The position numbers were made by a program, and so were the translations under genes. Positions 37,301-47,321 of a stretch of DNA of 64,000 nt are shown piece by piece; position 1 is the stretch's first letter, and every line of letters begins with the position of its first letter. Source of the stretch: Ustulina deusta (taxonomy: Eukaryota; Ascomycota; Sordariomycetes; Xylariales; Xylariaceae); the NCBI GenBank assembly GCA_023159155.1, contig JAJNNX010000004.1, positions 62,001 through 126,000 of the forward strand. Reading direction: 5' to 3'. The notes beneath the pieces were generated by a model, which saw only the letters and a program-made list of their open reading frames with translations, had not been told where the DNA came from and did no database searches.

Positions 37301-38015
37301 CCACTATCAGCGCCGCTATCAGTTCAGCCGAGTGGATTTGCACCACCAGCAATGTCAGCCTTACAACCCCAGATCACTGGCATTGCGCCCCCGGGACATA
37401 GTTTGAGTGAGCTCAATCAACAGCGTTTTCAGCAGTCCTTCATGGGCAGTTTTCAACAACCAACCAGCCAAGGTTTTATGCAAGTTAACCCGGTGGTGAA
37501 CATGCCGCAGCCTGCCGGGTTTGGATCTCAGCCGTTTATGCCGTCTCAAATTACAGGAGCGCCCCAAATCCATAGTCCGTTTTCCGATCCTCGTGCTCAA
37601 CAGTTTTCACCCGTCCCAGCTCAGCCGACAGGATACGCAAGTAATTTCCAACCCCCTCAACAGTTCCCGCAGCAGACGGGCATCAACACATACTTGCCAC
37701 CAGCATTAGAACCGCAGAGAACCAGCATACCCCCACAATCTCAGATACAGCCTCAGCAAACCGGGTTTGGCGGCTTCGGTGCGGGATTTAATCCGGCGAT
37801 GAACGGACCGCCTCAACCACCACCCGTGACTCCCCTTCAACCTCAGAAGACTGGTCCCGCGCCGCCTGTGCGGTTCGGCGTCACCAACAAGATTGCTCCG
37901 CAGCCCACGGGCCGCCGTGCCAATCTTGCGCAAGCAAGTAAGTGACGGATCCCCACCACAGCGTTATTGGATATTCTAACTCGTTCTAGCTCCCCAGAAC
38001 CCCTTTGGTTTTTAA
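34395..38015 (+). CDS. sla1: Endocytic adaptor Sla1
   Basis: A coat protein of cortical actin patches linking cargo, clathrin coat and Arp2/3-driven actin. Exons: 34395-34592, 34658-36059, 36114-37937 and 37990-38015; 1149 aa. SH3-1 is at ~5-65 (YKAIYDYAPQSEGEL), SH3-2 at ~75-125 (RSLYEYTRQTDEELS, visible only after splicing) and SH3-3 at ~390-448 (ILYNFVAQGNDEV). SHD1 at ~534-600 (KVRVWTDRSKSFSVEAQFLG) binds NPFxD cargo signals. The SAM-like SHD2 is at ~630-700 (DWFQFFLSCDV). The C-terminus carries at least seven QxTG-type repeats (PQITG, SQITG, AQPTG, PQQTG twice, PQKTG, PQPTG), the kind phosphorylated by Ark1/Prk1-family kinases. The 26-nt last exon gives the conserved end TPQNPFGF. Intron donors are GTGCGT, GTAAGC and GTAAGT. 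Confidence 0.94.
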
Positions 38016-38626
38016 GATCGGTCATCGCCAAAGCGAAGGCTCAGGATGGTCATCCCGCTATGATAGATCTACACTGCGTAGATTGCTATGGGTTGTGGCA
38101 GCCAGCATGTTTCCAACTTCGCCGGCACCTCTAGATTATTATATCTTTTCCCGCAATTAATATGGCCCAAGGTTTAGAGAGGCGGCCGCATGCAGCTACA
38201 TGTCGTCATGGGAACGCGAAGGGATGGTAGTTTGGACACGGACTCATTCACGAGGCATTGCATCTGGCCCTTGATTTATCTGCTATATTTCATGCTCTGC
38301 CAACATACAGACTTTAGTACCCCCTCTAGTATATAACATCAGCAGTACCTAATTGTTCATCACTAATCTAGGCCTTTATGTCTCGATATCGCGGCCACCC
38401 CCGTTGTTTTCTTTGTGGCGGCGATTAGCACGGGGAGGGGGAGGAACTTCGGTTCGGTGAGCTACCGTATTGAGTGCTACGTTTACTACTGTCGCATCCA
38501 AGCATAACCCCCGTAGTTCGCGATAGGGAACATTAGGAAGACTTATGAATTGCCATATTCTTCTCCCGTATGTGATGATTGAGACACGCTAGAGCCATCA
38601 GCATGGTTTGGGAAGACCCGTGCTTA
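38016..38626. other. Convergent 3' intergenic
   Basis: The region between sla1 (plus) and the TLC-domain gene (minus). No coding or RNA feature seen. Confidence 0.5.
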
Positions 38627-39762
38627 TTAGATAGGCGGTGGTGCATCGGGGTCCTCCCCATCGAGTATTGTCCGTTTTCGCGGACGTGTCGTGATTCCGT
38701 TATTTGTCCCCGTAGTTACAACGGCGATGCCATCGGTGGTACCCTTGATCGATTCTACGGCTTCCTGTTTGCTTTCGGCCTTGGGGTCAAATCTCTTGCG
38801 GACGGCCTCGATCATCTTGAAAAACCAATAAAAGTTGAGTGAATTCAGGGTCAGATTGCTGCCGACGTAGATTGTGGCCAGCCACATGGGTACTCCAGTC
38901 GATGTGGTCACAAACTGCATGCTCTCGGCATATCGTGCTGGAAAGCCCAGCGTACCGGCTTTCTCGGCCGCTAGAACATCTGGTCCCTGACGAATACCGG
39001 CGGCCAGGTCACGGTAGACGAGAACGGACTGATAGGTGCCCCACACCAGACGACAGGAGAAGAATGTTGCGATCAGCACGAGGCCGTTGTAAAGCTGAGC
39101 GCGAGAACCAGTCATCCCCAGCTTGTCGAAAAACCAGTGGATGTTGAGGAAGGGCGAGGACAATTCCCATAGGATGAAAACAGTGCTGTAGTAGTTGACG
39201 AATGGCCGCTGTCAGAGCGATATCGAACCCGCCGTTAGCCAGACGAAGGAGAGTAGAAAGAAAGGCGCAGGCCACTTACGAAACCGAACGAGTAGACGAG
39301 AAGAGCGCTGACGGCGTGGGCCAACATACCCAGGCCAAAGATGTTCACATTAGCGGCGGTGACGAAGAGGTCCCAGAGGAAATAGCCGGCGGCGAGAGCC
39401 TGGATCATGGCCGACCCGCCCGAGTATCCCCAAAGACGCTCTTGCCAGTCCATCTGCTTCCGCTCCTCATCGACGTACATGACCCACAAGGCCAGGGCGT
39501 TGATGGTGGTGCTCTGGACGAGGGAGACGACGTGGACGTCCCAGTTGAGCTTCTTGGTCTTGGACAGCGCGCCATACTGGGCGGGGAAGAGGCGGGAGGA
39601 CAGCACGGGCGAGACGACGCTGCGGACGAACTCGTAGAAGGCGGCTATTATGACTACCTCGTGAATGTGCAGAGGGAGGGTAGGCAGGTTGAAGTAGTCG
39701 GCCCACGGCTGCACGGCGTCGCTAAGGGCGGGGATGGGCGGTATTGGGAAAGGATCCCTCAT
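38627..39762 (-). CDS. TLC-domain multi-pass membrane protein (TMEM56/TLCD4-like)
   Basis: Exons 39762-39280 and 39208-38627 on the minus strand, about 354 aa, joined in phase 0 across a 71-bp intron (donor GTAAGT, acceptor CTGACAG). About seven hydrophobic segments are spread over residues ~35-290. The pattern fits the TLC domain: SKTKKLNWDVHVVSLVQST early, then GYFLWDLFVT, NIFGLGMLAHAVSAL, ILWELSSPFLNIHWFFDKLG and FFSCRLVWGTYQS. TLC proteins act in sphingolipid, lipid-sensing or membrane-trafficking roles. No ceramide-synthase catalytic Lag motif (double His) is seen, so enzymatic function is not claimed. The C-terminus is hydrophilic (TTRPRKRTILDGEDPDAPPP). ER location is inferred. Confidence 0.82.
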
Positions 39763-40865
39763 GCTGGGGATCGGCGGCGGCGTCGGAGGTTGAAAGGGAG
39801 CGAGGCGGCGCGCGAGAGGTGCTGCTGGTAACGGGGTGATTGATGGATGCGTCGACGTTGTCTGGCCCCGTCAAGGGTTTATATGGATGAAGGGCAGTGC
39901 AGGCCGAGGCCAATGAGAGAGCATGCGTGCTCGCGACGATGGTGCGTGACGTGGTAGGAGTGCGGGAGGTCGTAGGATGGGCGCCGACAGCGCCAGCCCA
40001 CAATATCCTTACCGACTTTACGCTGGGCAGGCAAGGCGCCAATAGTCTTGTGCGCCGAGGAGGACCGAGAGCAGGCAGGTCTAGGCACCATATGCAGACC
40101 TGTTGGACGATCCGTGATCCGGCTCTCTATCAGATGCCGTCAAGATGTATAATGCACAAGACACCGTAGGTACTCCCGAAGGGCGAAGGGGAGGCACATA
40201 CCCAATGTAGGTGCTCCGAGATGGCTCTATTTAAGGAGTCATGCAGGCACCAAAATGATGTCGAAGACAATTGAAACGACTGTGCTAATTAGAAAGATGC
40301 ACTGTACATAATCTATACATATGGTACCCTGCACTGACTGCCGAGCCTCCCTCCACGTTGCTATCTACTATGTAGGTATGTACCTATTGTAATTTATAGG
40401 TACCTGAGGTGCCTAGGCCTAGTAGCTTCAACAGTTGGGTCAGGTGCCCTCTAGCACGCACATAGCCTAGCCGCTAAGGCACCCAACGCTCAATTGTCCG
40501 CCTCACTGATGTCTTATACCTACCCCAGGAAGGGACAGCGAAGAAGCCCACATGGTTGCAACAATGTGACTTTTCCACACGCGACTGATTTATCTGATAC
40601 TACATGCACACGACCTTCGCCGAAAGCTGTTAGGTATCATACTATAAGAATCCCAGTCTAATTGTGGGGAGGTCTGTTGGTTGGTGCACGTGCGATTTAT
40701 CAGAGGACTAGACTGGATCATCAGCAGCAGTTCCTTGGTCTCTCGACTGGCCGCTCACCTGGCATCCATGATTCCCATCACCTACTCAGCGGCTTATCTA
40801 CGCGGACGGTGAAAGACATTGGCTGTTTTGCAACGGACGTCAGAGCGCGGGTCCAGTAGCTGCAG
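39763..40865. other. Divergent intergenic region
   Basis: Promoter region between the TLC gene and cog8. No gene supported. ATGTAGGTATGTACC and TAGGTACCTGAGGTGCCTAGG words cluster at 40370-40430. Confidence 0.5.
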
Positions 40866-42176
40866 ATGGCTGATTTACTATATGATTTATTGAATCCGAC
40901 CCTGTCGCTCGGCAGCCAATCATCACCTCCAGATCCCGTCGCTCTCCAATATCTCACCAGCCTTGCCGCTCAACCGCTTTCGCAGCTCGAGGCCGTCGAG
41001 CCCCAGACACTCGCTCAAGGCTCCCATTCCTTGTTACTCTCCCTCCAAGGGCTCTCTCAGCGGTCTTATAAGACTATCATCTCATCCTCCGAGAGCCATG
41101 CAAGTCTAGGCCGTGCCCTCCCCGCCTTGGCAACCTCGATATCCGATCTCAAGGCTGCCATACCCAAGCTGGACGATGCTGCAGTCCGCTTTTCTACCAC
41201 TTACCACAAATCGGCCGACAATGACCTTCTGAGAGCCCGGAAGACAGCGTTGCTTCTGTCCCGAAATGTTGAGCGTGTTGTCGACCTCCTCGACCTACCC
41301 ACTCTACTTTCCTCCACCATCGCTACCAGTTCATCTGGCTCAACTGCCAATTATGCCTCTGCATTAGATCTGAACAATCACATACGGCGGCTCCACGCCC
41401 TCCATCCGGACTCTTCCCTAGTCTCATCAGTTTCTCTCCAAGCCGACGAAGCCATGCAACTCATGGCGAAGAACCTTATTGCCAGCCTACGGACGCCAAG
41501 TCTTAAGTTGACATCTGCCCTCAGGACCATTAGTTGGTTGAAGAGGGTTGCACCTGATCTAAGCCCGCCGGGGGACACTAGCGTAAATGGAGCTGATGAT
41601 AATGGCGGCTTAGGAGCTTTATTCCTCGTATGTCGACTTTCTACGCTTATGAACATGGTTGCGGCCTTGGAGCCGCTTCGTGAACTAGCAGACCAAGAGA
41701 GGCTCCGCCAACAGCAAAGTCCACCAACCAGCGGTGCATGGTCGGGTGGCCAGCAAACCGAACGATACCTAAAAAGATACGTCGAGATATTCAGAGAACA
41801 GAGCTTTGCCATTGTGTCTATGTTTAGAAGCGTGTTCCCGCCACAGCCGCCGAGAGAGCCGTCCACGCCAGATGCACAGTCGATGCCTTCAACCTTATCG
41901 ACATTTCCTCTGCATATCATTGAGATGCTTATAGAAACACTACGAACCTACCTGCCAAGCGTTAGGGACCAAGCGTCGCGAGATAGCTTGTTGACTCAGG
42001 TCCTCTATTGCGCAGGAAGTCTTGGTCGACTGGGAGGGGACTTCGGTATCCTGTTAGCTAGCCTCGATTTTGGAGAGAACTTAGAAAACGAATGGGTTGA
42101 GGTCGTACGCCGACATCGCCTTATGGCAGGACGCCTTGAATCCATTGTTGGAGCCAAAGAGAAAACCAATGCGTAA
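40866..42176 (+). CDS. cog8: Conserved oligomeric Golgi complex subunit 8
   Basis: A lobe B subunit of the COG tether, needed for retrograde transport within the Golgi. A single exon of 436 aa with no introns. The N-terminal MADLLYDLLNPTLSL is followed by the Dor1/COG8 helical region: LQYLTSLAAQPLSQLEAVEP, LLLSLQGLSQRSYKTIISSS, KAAIPKLDDAAVRF and LLSRNVERVVDLLDLPTLL. The second half has ALDLNNHIRRLHALHPDSSL, the ERYLKRYVEIFREQSFAIVS helix and LLTQVLYCAGSLGRLGGDFG. Fungal Cog8 is often longer or has linker inserts; here two Pro/Ser/Gly-rich loops (~225-240 and ~275-290) fill that role. Start chosen at the first ATG before the conserved LLYDLL. Confidence 0.85.
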   Translation: MADLLYDLLNPTLSLGSQSSPPDPVALQYLTSLAAQPLSQLEAVEPQTLAQGSHSLLLSLQGLSQRSYKTIISSSESHASLGRALPALATSISDLKAAIPKLDDAAVRFSTTYHKSADNDLLRARKTALLLSRNVERVVDLLDLPTLLSSTIATSSSGSTANYASALDLNNHIRRLHALHPDSSLVSSVSLQADEAMQLMAKNLIASLRTPSLKLTSALRTISWLKRVAPDLSPPGDTSVNGADDNGGLGALFLVCRLSTLMNMVAALEPLRELADQERLRQQQSPPTSGAWSGGQQTERYLKRYVEIFREQSFAIVSMFRSVFPPQPPREPSTPDAQSMPSTLSTFPLHIIEMLIETLRTYLPSVRDQASRDSLLTQVLYCAGSLGRLGGDFGILLASLDFGENLENEWVEVVRRHRLMAGRLESIVGAKEKTNA

Positions 42177-42865
42177 ACAGAGGGCAGGAAGAGGTCTCAC
42201 TGCAGCTAAAGCACCCCCTATAATTACTGCGTGATCTCGGTGATTCGAGTTCAAACACGATTAAAAGATGAGCGGAACTACCTGGTAGGATGCCGATTGT
42301 ATACTACAGGTACTGAGCAAGGTAATACCCTATCCATACATTCCTACCTAGGTAGGTAGGTACCTGCAGGCGTGTGTCATTGGATGGGGCAGCTAGTGTA
42401 GACGCGAAATCCTGATAAATGCATGGGTTTGACTCTGGCATACGTATCGTCGAAATATGCGACTAAGAACGTTTGGCGCTGCCTGCTGTAACCCAATGAC
42501 GGCAGATGTGTGGTCCCTGCATGGGGTGCCGGACGGGTGGGAAATTTTCGAGGGATGCAAGCGTTGTGAGCCCCCAGAAGTGATGTTGAATGCGACTTGT
42601 AGTTGACTCATACGACTATATCCTGGCTGGCCCTGCCTCCCTACGATTGGTCTACCTATCCAGGCTAGGTACTTGATCGCATCTCTATCACAAGGGCCGG
42701 CCGAGCCCGCTACTATCTCGGGGGTCGTCGGTAAGAACGTCATAAGAATCAGCCGACGGTCAACAAGCTGAGGACCCCAGATATCGCTCGACGACACGAA
42801 TGGCTCGGCATTAGCAACCCCATCCACTACCGCCTTGGATGGCAGCGCCGTAGAGCCCGTCAATC
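42177..42865. other. Intergenic, promoter side of hem25
   Basis: No gene supported. CTACCTAGGTAGGTAGGTACC lies at ~42343-42363. An open minus-strand frame at 42393-42863 has no family resemblance and looks accidental. Confidence 0.5.
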
Positions 42866-43922
42866 ATGTCGCAGAAGGGAGCCCAATCCGGCAAGTCTTC
42901 GAGTTGTAAGTGTTACGCCAGGACGGGCTTCCGCCAGAGTACCGTTGTTGCGCCGCTAACACGATGCGACTTCGCCAGCCTTCCACTTCGTCGCCGGCCT
43001 CGGCTCCGGCGTCTCTGGCGCCGTGCTTCTCCAGCCCTTCGATCTTCTCAAGACCCGCGTTCAGCAGTCCGGCTCGCACTCCATCCGATCCGCCATCCGC
43101 GACATCGCCCGCTCGCCCAATGCCGTCGCCGCCTTCTGGAGGGGCACCGTCCCCTCGGCCCTGCGCACCGGCATGGGTTCCGCCATCTACTTCACCACGC
43201 TCAACACCATCCGCCAGCAAGCCGCCGCTCTAACAGCCCACTCCCGGCCCCACGGCCACGACCACGACCACCGCCCGTCTTCGTCCGCCCTCCCGAAGCT
43301 CTCCAACACCACGAACCTCCTATCGGGAGCCTTTGCCCGCGCTTTCGCTGGCTTCATCCTCATGCCCCTCACCGTCATCAAGGTCCGCTATGAATCGAGC
43401 ATGTACTCGTACGCGTCCGTTATCGGCGCCGCCCGAGACATCTACCGAACCTACCGCATACCCGGCTTTTTCGCGGGATTCGGCGCGACGGCCATGCGAG
43501 ACGCCCCCTACGCCGGCCTCTACGTCGTCTCATACGAGCAATTCAAGAAACGCTTAGGTTCTATGTACGGCCCCGGCCTTCTCATCTCAGACCCTGCACC
43601 ACCAGGGGCCGGTATGGTGGGTTCGGTGTCGGCCACCATTAACTTCAGTTCGGGTGCCTTGGCCGGCGCCACGTGTTCCTTTATATCTAACCCATTCGAT
43701 GCCGTTAAGACACGCATCCAATTACAACCACAAGTCTACCGGAACATGTTTCACGCCTGTCAGATGATGGTCACGCAGGAGGGCATACGATCCCTCTACG
43801 ACGGTCTGGCGTTACGCATGACGCGAAAGGCGATTAGTTCGGCTTTGGCATGGATGATGTACGAGGAATTGATTCGAAGAGCCGAATCGACCTGGCAACG
43901 GGATACAGGTGGACATGTATAA
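42866..43922 (+). CDS. hem25: Mitochondrial glycine transporter (Hem25/SLC25A38)
   Basis: An inner-membrane carrier that imports glycine for the first step of haem synthesis. Exons 42866-42905 and 42979-43922, about 327 aa, joined across a 73-bp intron with donor GTAAGT; splicing rebuilds [14 protein letters not shown]. Three mitochondrial-carrier repeats: [11 protein letters not shown] near residue 35, [11 protein letters not shown] near residue 130 and [11 protein letters not shown] near residue 255. These are variants of the Px[DE]xx[KR]x[KR] signature; the second has Thr in place of the acidic residue. The family-typical [20 protein letters not shown] follows repeat one. A His-rich loop ([12 protein letters not shown]) between repeats 1 and 2 is unusual. 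The coding region is clearly GC-rich at third positions, more than cog8 next door. Confidence 0.9.
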
Positions 43923-44283
43923 GTATAGATCGGCTGACTACACATAAACGCCCAGCTCATAACCCCCAAATATGAAAATGCGGTGCGATGACTCATTTCG
44001 TCGTTATAATACCCGCTCCCCACAGTTGTTCATCGGAATAAGAAGCCTCCCGTCTCATAACATCGTCATTTCATAAATGGAGAGGAGAAAATACAATAAT
44101 TGAATCAATAGTTCCCGCCTTACTCGCCTATATCTCCCATGTTTCCCTATCTTCTAACCAGTGCTATACCTCTCGTGCACGTAAATGGCACAACCAAATC
44201 AAACTAAACCTAACCGTGAACCAATAATGAGGGTTTTCAGAGAAACGAGGTAACGAGTGTTTGGAAGGGAATGAAAAATGATC
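43923..44283. other. Convergent 3' intergenic
   Basis: The region between the ends of hem25 and the following minus-strand gene; no feature beyond ordinary AT-rich 3' sequence. Confidence 0.45.
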
Positions 44284-45745
44284 TTATCGGGCTGGCCGCC
44301 CGCCGGCAAGGTACGTCAGGAGGGCCGGGGATCGGCTTCTGCTCCTTCTACGCTCCTTTTTACGAACCCATTCGAATTCGGGCTCGAGATGATGGTGGTG
44401 GTGTTTCTTCTCGCCTTCAATAGCGAGGATGAGCTTGCTGCTTCGCTGCTCACGAACCACGCGCGTGTGTTGCCAGAGAATGTCCTGTTCCGGCTCGGGG
44501 ACCCACCGCTTAATCAGAACATACTCAGGATCCTGTCGTATTACGTTAGCAGAACTGAACGCTACCTAGTCTGCCAATAAATCGGTATAAGAGAGTACTC
44601 ACTTGGTCAAGGATATAATCAATGCCGTAGACGCGCAGGGTCTCGAGCGAGAGATGTCGCCGGGCCATACGCGTGTACGTAGGCCGTGGCCTCTCTTCAT
44701 AGGTAATTTGTGGCACTGGTTGTGGTTGTGGTTGTGGTTGCACTTTTTCCGGTTCTTTTGGTTTCGGTTTCTCGATCTTCTTTCCCGCGAGGATGGCGTT
44801 AATCTCTTTCTCGTCGAGGCCAGACTTGAGTAACTGCTCTTGCAAGCGCTGCTTGTACTGACGGTCACGCTCCTCGGCCGCCTCCCTTTCTCTGAGGGCG
44901 CGTTCGGCTTCTTCTTTCTTGTATTTCTCGACGGCGTCCTTGGCCTCCTTTTCGCGACGCTTTTTCTCAGCGAGCGCAGCTTCCTCCTCCTTAAGACGGT
45001 CAAGGTCTATTTTTTGCTTAATGCGGCGCTCTAACTCATCGCGCTCCTTCTTCTCGCGAAGGGCGTCGAGCTCTTTCTTGGCTTCACGCAACTCATACTC
45101 TTCACGGGCGGTCCGCTCGCGGCGCTTATCATCTTTTTCGATTTTGGCGACGAGTTTGAGCTCCTCAAGTTCTTTTTGTGCGCGCTCGAGGTCGTACTCC
45201 TTCTGGGCGGCTTCGCGCTCGTGTTGACGAGTACGTCGCTCTTGTTCAAGCTCATGCTCATACTCCTGGCGCGCATGTTGGAGGGCCCAGGCATCCCGCT
45301 CCCGCTGCTCCCGCTCACGCGAGTAGCCTGACGAGGCGCGAGAACGGGGTTTGCGCCGCGATGCGTGGCTGTCATTATCGTCAGACTCAGAGTCAGACAA
45401 GTTATAGATACGGTTGTTGATAATGACGGGCGCAGGCGCCTGCGCAGGAGCGGGCGGTGGGGGTGGTGGACTCGCAGAGCTGGAGCTGGATCGGCGATGG
45501 CGCGATCGCGAGCGTGAGCGTGAGCGACGGGTGGTCACGACGGTGCGCTCGGCGGCCGGGCTAAGAAAAGTGTCCTCAAAGCGGGGGCGGTGATCGGCGT
45601 ATCGGGCTCGCGGCGGTGCGGCCCGGGCTTCAACATAATGTACAGGAGCGCGACGAACCGGCGAGGGCGAGGGCCCTCGACGTCTTGAAATATGGACGTC
45701 GATGTCGGACTCCTCGTCAGAGTAAGGATACCGAGGTCGACTCAT
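44284..45745 (-). CDS. Arg/Glu-rich coiled-coil protein, fungal-specific
   Basis: Exons 45745-44603 and 44532-44284 on the minus strand, 463 aa, phase 0. The intron (70 bp) has donor GTGAGT, branch CTGCTAAC and acceptor ACGACAG. The order is: a basic Ser/Arg N-terminus (RRSRSRSRSRHRRSSSSS) and Pro-rich run; a long charged coiled coil at ~140-320 (repeats like REEYELREAKKELDALREKK); and a conserved folded end. That end reads RRHLSLETLRVYGIDYILDQ before the intron and DPEYVLIKRWVPEPEQDILW after it. From memory this end matches a fungal family labelled DUF8035; function unknown. SR-like composition suggests a nuclear RNA-related role, but that is speculation. An in-frame upstream ATG (45823) would add 26 residues. 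Confidence 0.78.
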
Positions 45746-47012
45746 GCTTGACGTCTTCGATCCTTTTCGTCTCTCCAGTTTTTCCTGGCGCGAGAAATAG
45801 AGGGGGGATTCTGGGTGATACAAGACGAACAGGGCACCTGATATGTAGCTTTATGGCTAATCTGACTACGCCACACCGTACAGCAGTAAGAAAGAGAGGC
45901 TTCGGGCAGTAGGTGTTGGTAGAGATAGAAGCAAGGCAGACAGAAGCTCACGTGTAGCAAAGAAGGTAACGTAAGGTAAGTTGCAGGAACAGGGAAGAGG
46001 GACAGGAGAGAGGGGAGGGTAATCAAAGTGGATAGACGAAGGGGGAGAGAGGCCGGATCGCTTTTATTTAGCACCAATAGCCCTAGTGCTGTCCCCGTCA
46101 GCGCTGAAGACCCTCAGGCAAAGTGAGGGTGGGTGGCCCAACAGCCTGGATTGGCGACGGGGCATGATGACCTGCTCTCTTCTCCCCACCGACAGTTTCC
46201 ATCATTGACCCTTGCCCGCCCCTCTTCTCCTCTTTCTACATGTACAGTACAGGCCGGCTCAGAGGCGGCTCGTCATACGCCATTATATGTACTGCACCAC
46301 AGCAGATGCCGTCTGCGGCTATTTGTGTGGGCGCTCAAGGTCCCGTCGCAGGGACGAGTAGGCAATAGGCACGTCGCCTGCGCCACCCATTTCATGATGG
46401 CCACGGACGGCTTGTCTACACGGCGCTTGATTTGGCGGTAGTTCATAGGGCTGCAGCGCTATGTCGCACCATGGTAGCAGATACCTTCGTCTTGGTAGAT
46501 GGTCCGGAGCCGTAGCGAGTTCTTGCGGATCGCAATGAACGGTATCGAGGGCAGTATGGCGACCTGAAATCCGTGGAGCAACAAAACCTCGCGCACTTTT
46601 GTTCTTTTCTGTTACACCTGCGCCATTTGACGGCCATGCCAGAAACTGGAGCCCGGAAACACCTCTCACCATCATGTTGGTTCCTGGGGCATCGAGCAGC
46701 AATCATGCATGATTTGGGGGCTAAATCGATATGGAGCTGAGAGGAATGGATGGGAAAAGAGGGGTATGCATGTGCACTATCCACAGTGTACCCCCCCTGA
46801 AGGCAAGCGCGCCAGGGGGAAAAGAACTGAACCAACACTGTACGAGACGGTGAAGGCATGTCATCAACCCTAAACAGGTTAGTTACTCTTTGGGAAGTCC
46901 TATAATTAGGTTCTCCTCGTAGGTTCTCCACCTTGGATGCGCATGACAAATTAGGCTTAGCGCTATCGCCGCTTTTGCCTGGGCTCGGCTCACCCTATAA
47001 TTAGGCAGTAGG
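45746..47012. other. Intergenic, nothing coding
   Basis: It includes the promoter of the coiled-coil gene (CT/GA-rich, 45900-46060). The several short open frames at 46130-46950 lie on both strands without family resemblance. It ends at the edge of the AT-rich repeat block. Confidence 0.5.
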
Positions 47013-47084
47013 TACTGTGCCATAGTGAATTGTCTTTTTGCTATAGGTCCCGAAGGACATGGGTGCTTTACTTTACAGGGCCTA
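47013..47084 (+). repeat. ~100-bp miniature element, copy B (3'-truncated)
   Basis: It starts TACTGTGCCATAGTGAATTG and matches copy C to GGGCCTA, then stops where an LTR begins (TGTCACGATC). About 26 bp of the 3' end are missing, and that missing end is not found directly after the last LTR. The insertion therefore either deleted it or the block was rearranged. Confidence 0.75.
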
Positions 47085-47321
47085 TGTCACGATCAGTCGA
47101 GTAAAGCTTCCACAGCTAGTTTATTGATACTATAAACAAAGACTCTAAGCTAAAGAAAAAAGAAAAAAAGGAAAAAAATCAGAGTTTATAGGGTAGGTAG
47201 ATATAAACTCTATATATATAGCTATAGAGTTATAAATTAATCCGTATATAAACTTTTTATTTTATTGCTATATAAATCTAGAATTTTTATAAGTTTTGCT
47301 AAAACTATACTAACTATTATA
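47085..47321 (+). repeat. LTR1 (237 bp)
   Basis: It begins TGTCACGATCAGTCGAGTAA and ends ACTAACTATTATA. It contains a run of A/G after AAGACTCTAAGC and the palindromic TATATATATAGCTATAG. Its first ~30 bp keep C and G where LTR3 has T and A, so it is the least mutated left end. Confidence 0.8.

Noticed and set aside
46319..46949. Overlapping minus-strand open frames upstream of the AT-rich block
   Set aside because: No family resemblance, start codons in poor context, and codon use unlike neighbouring genes.
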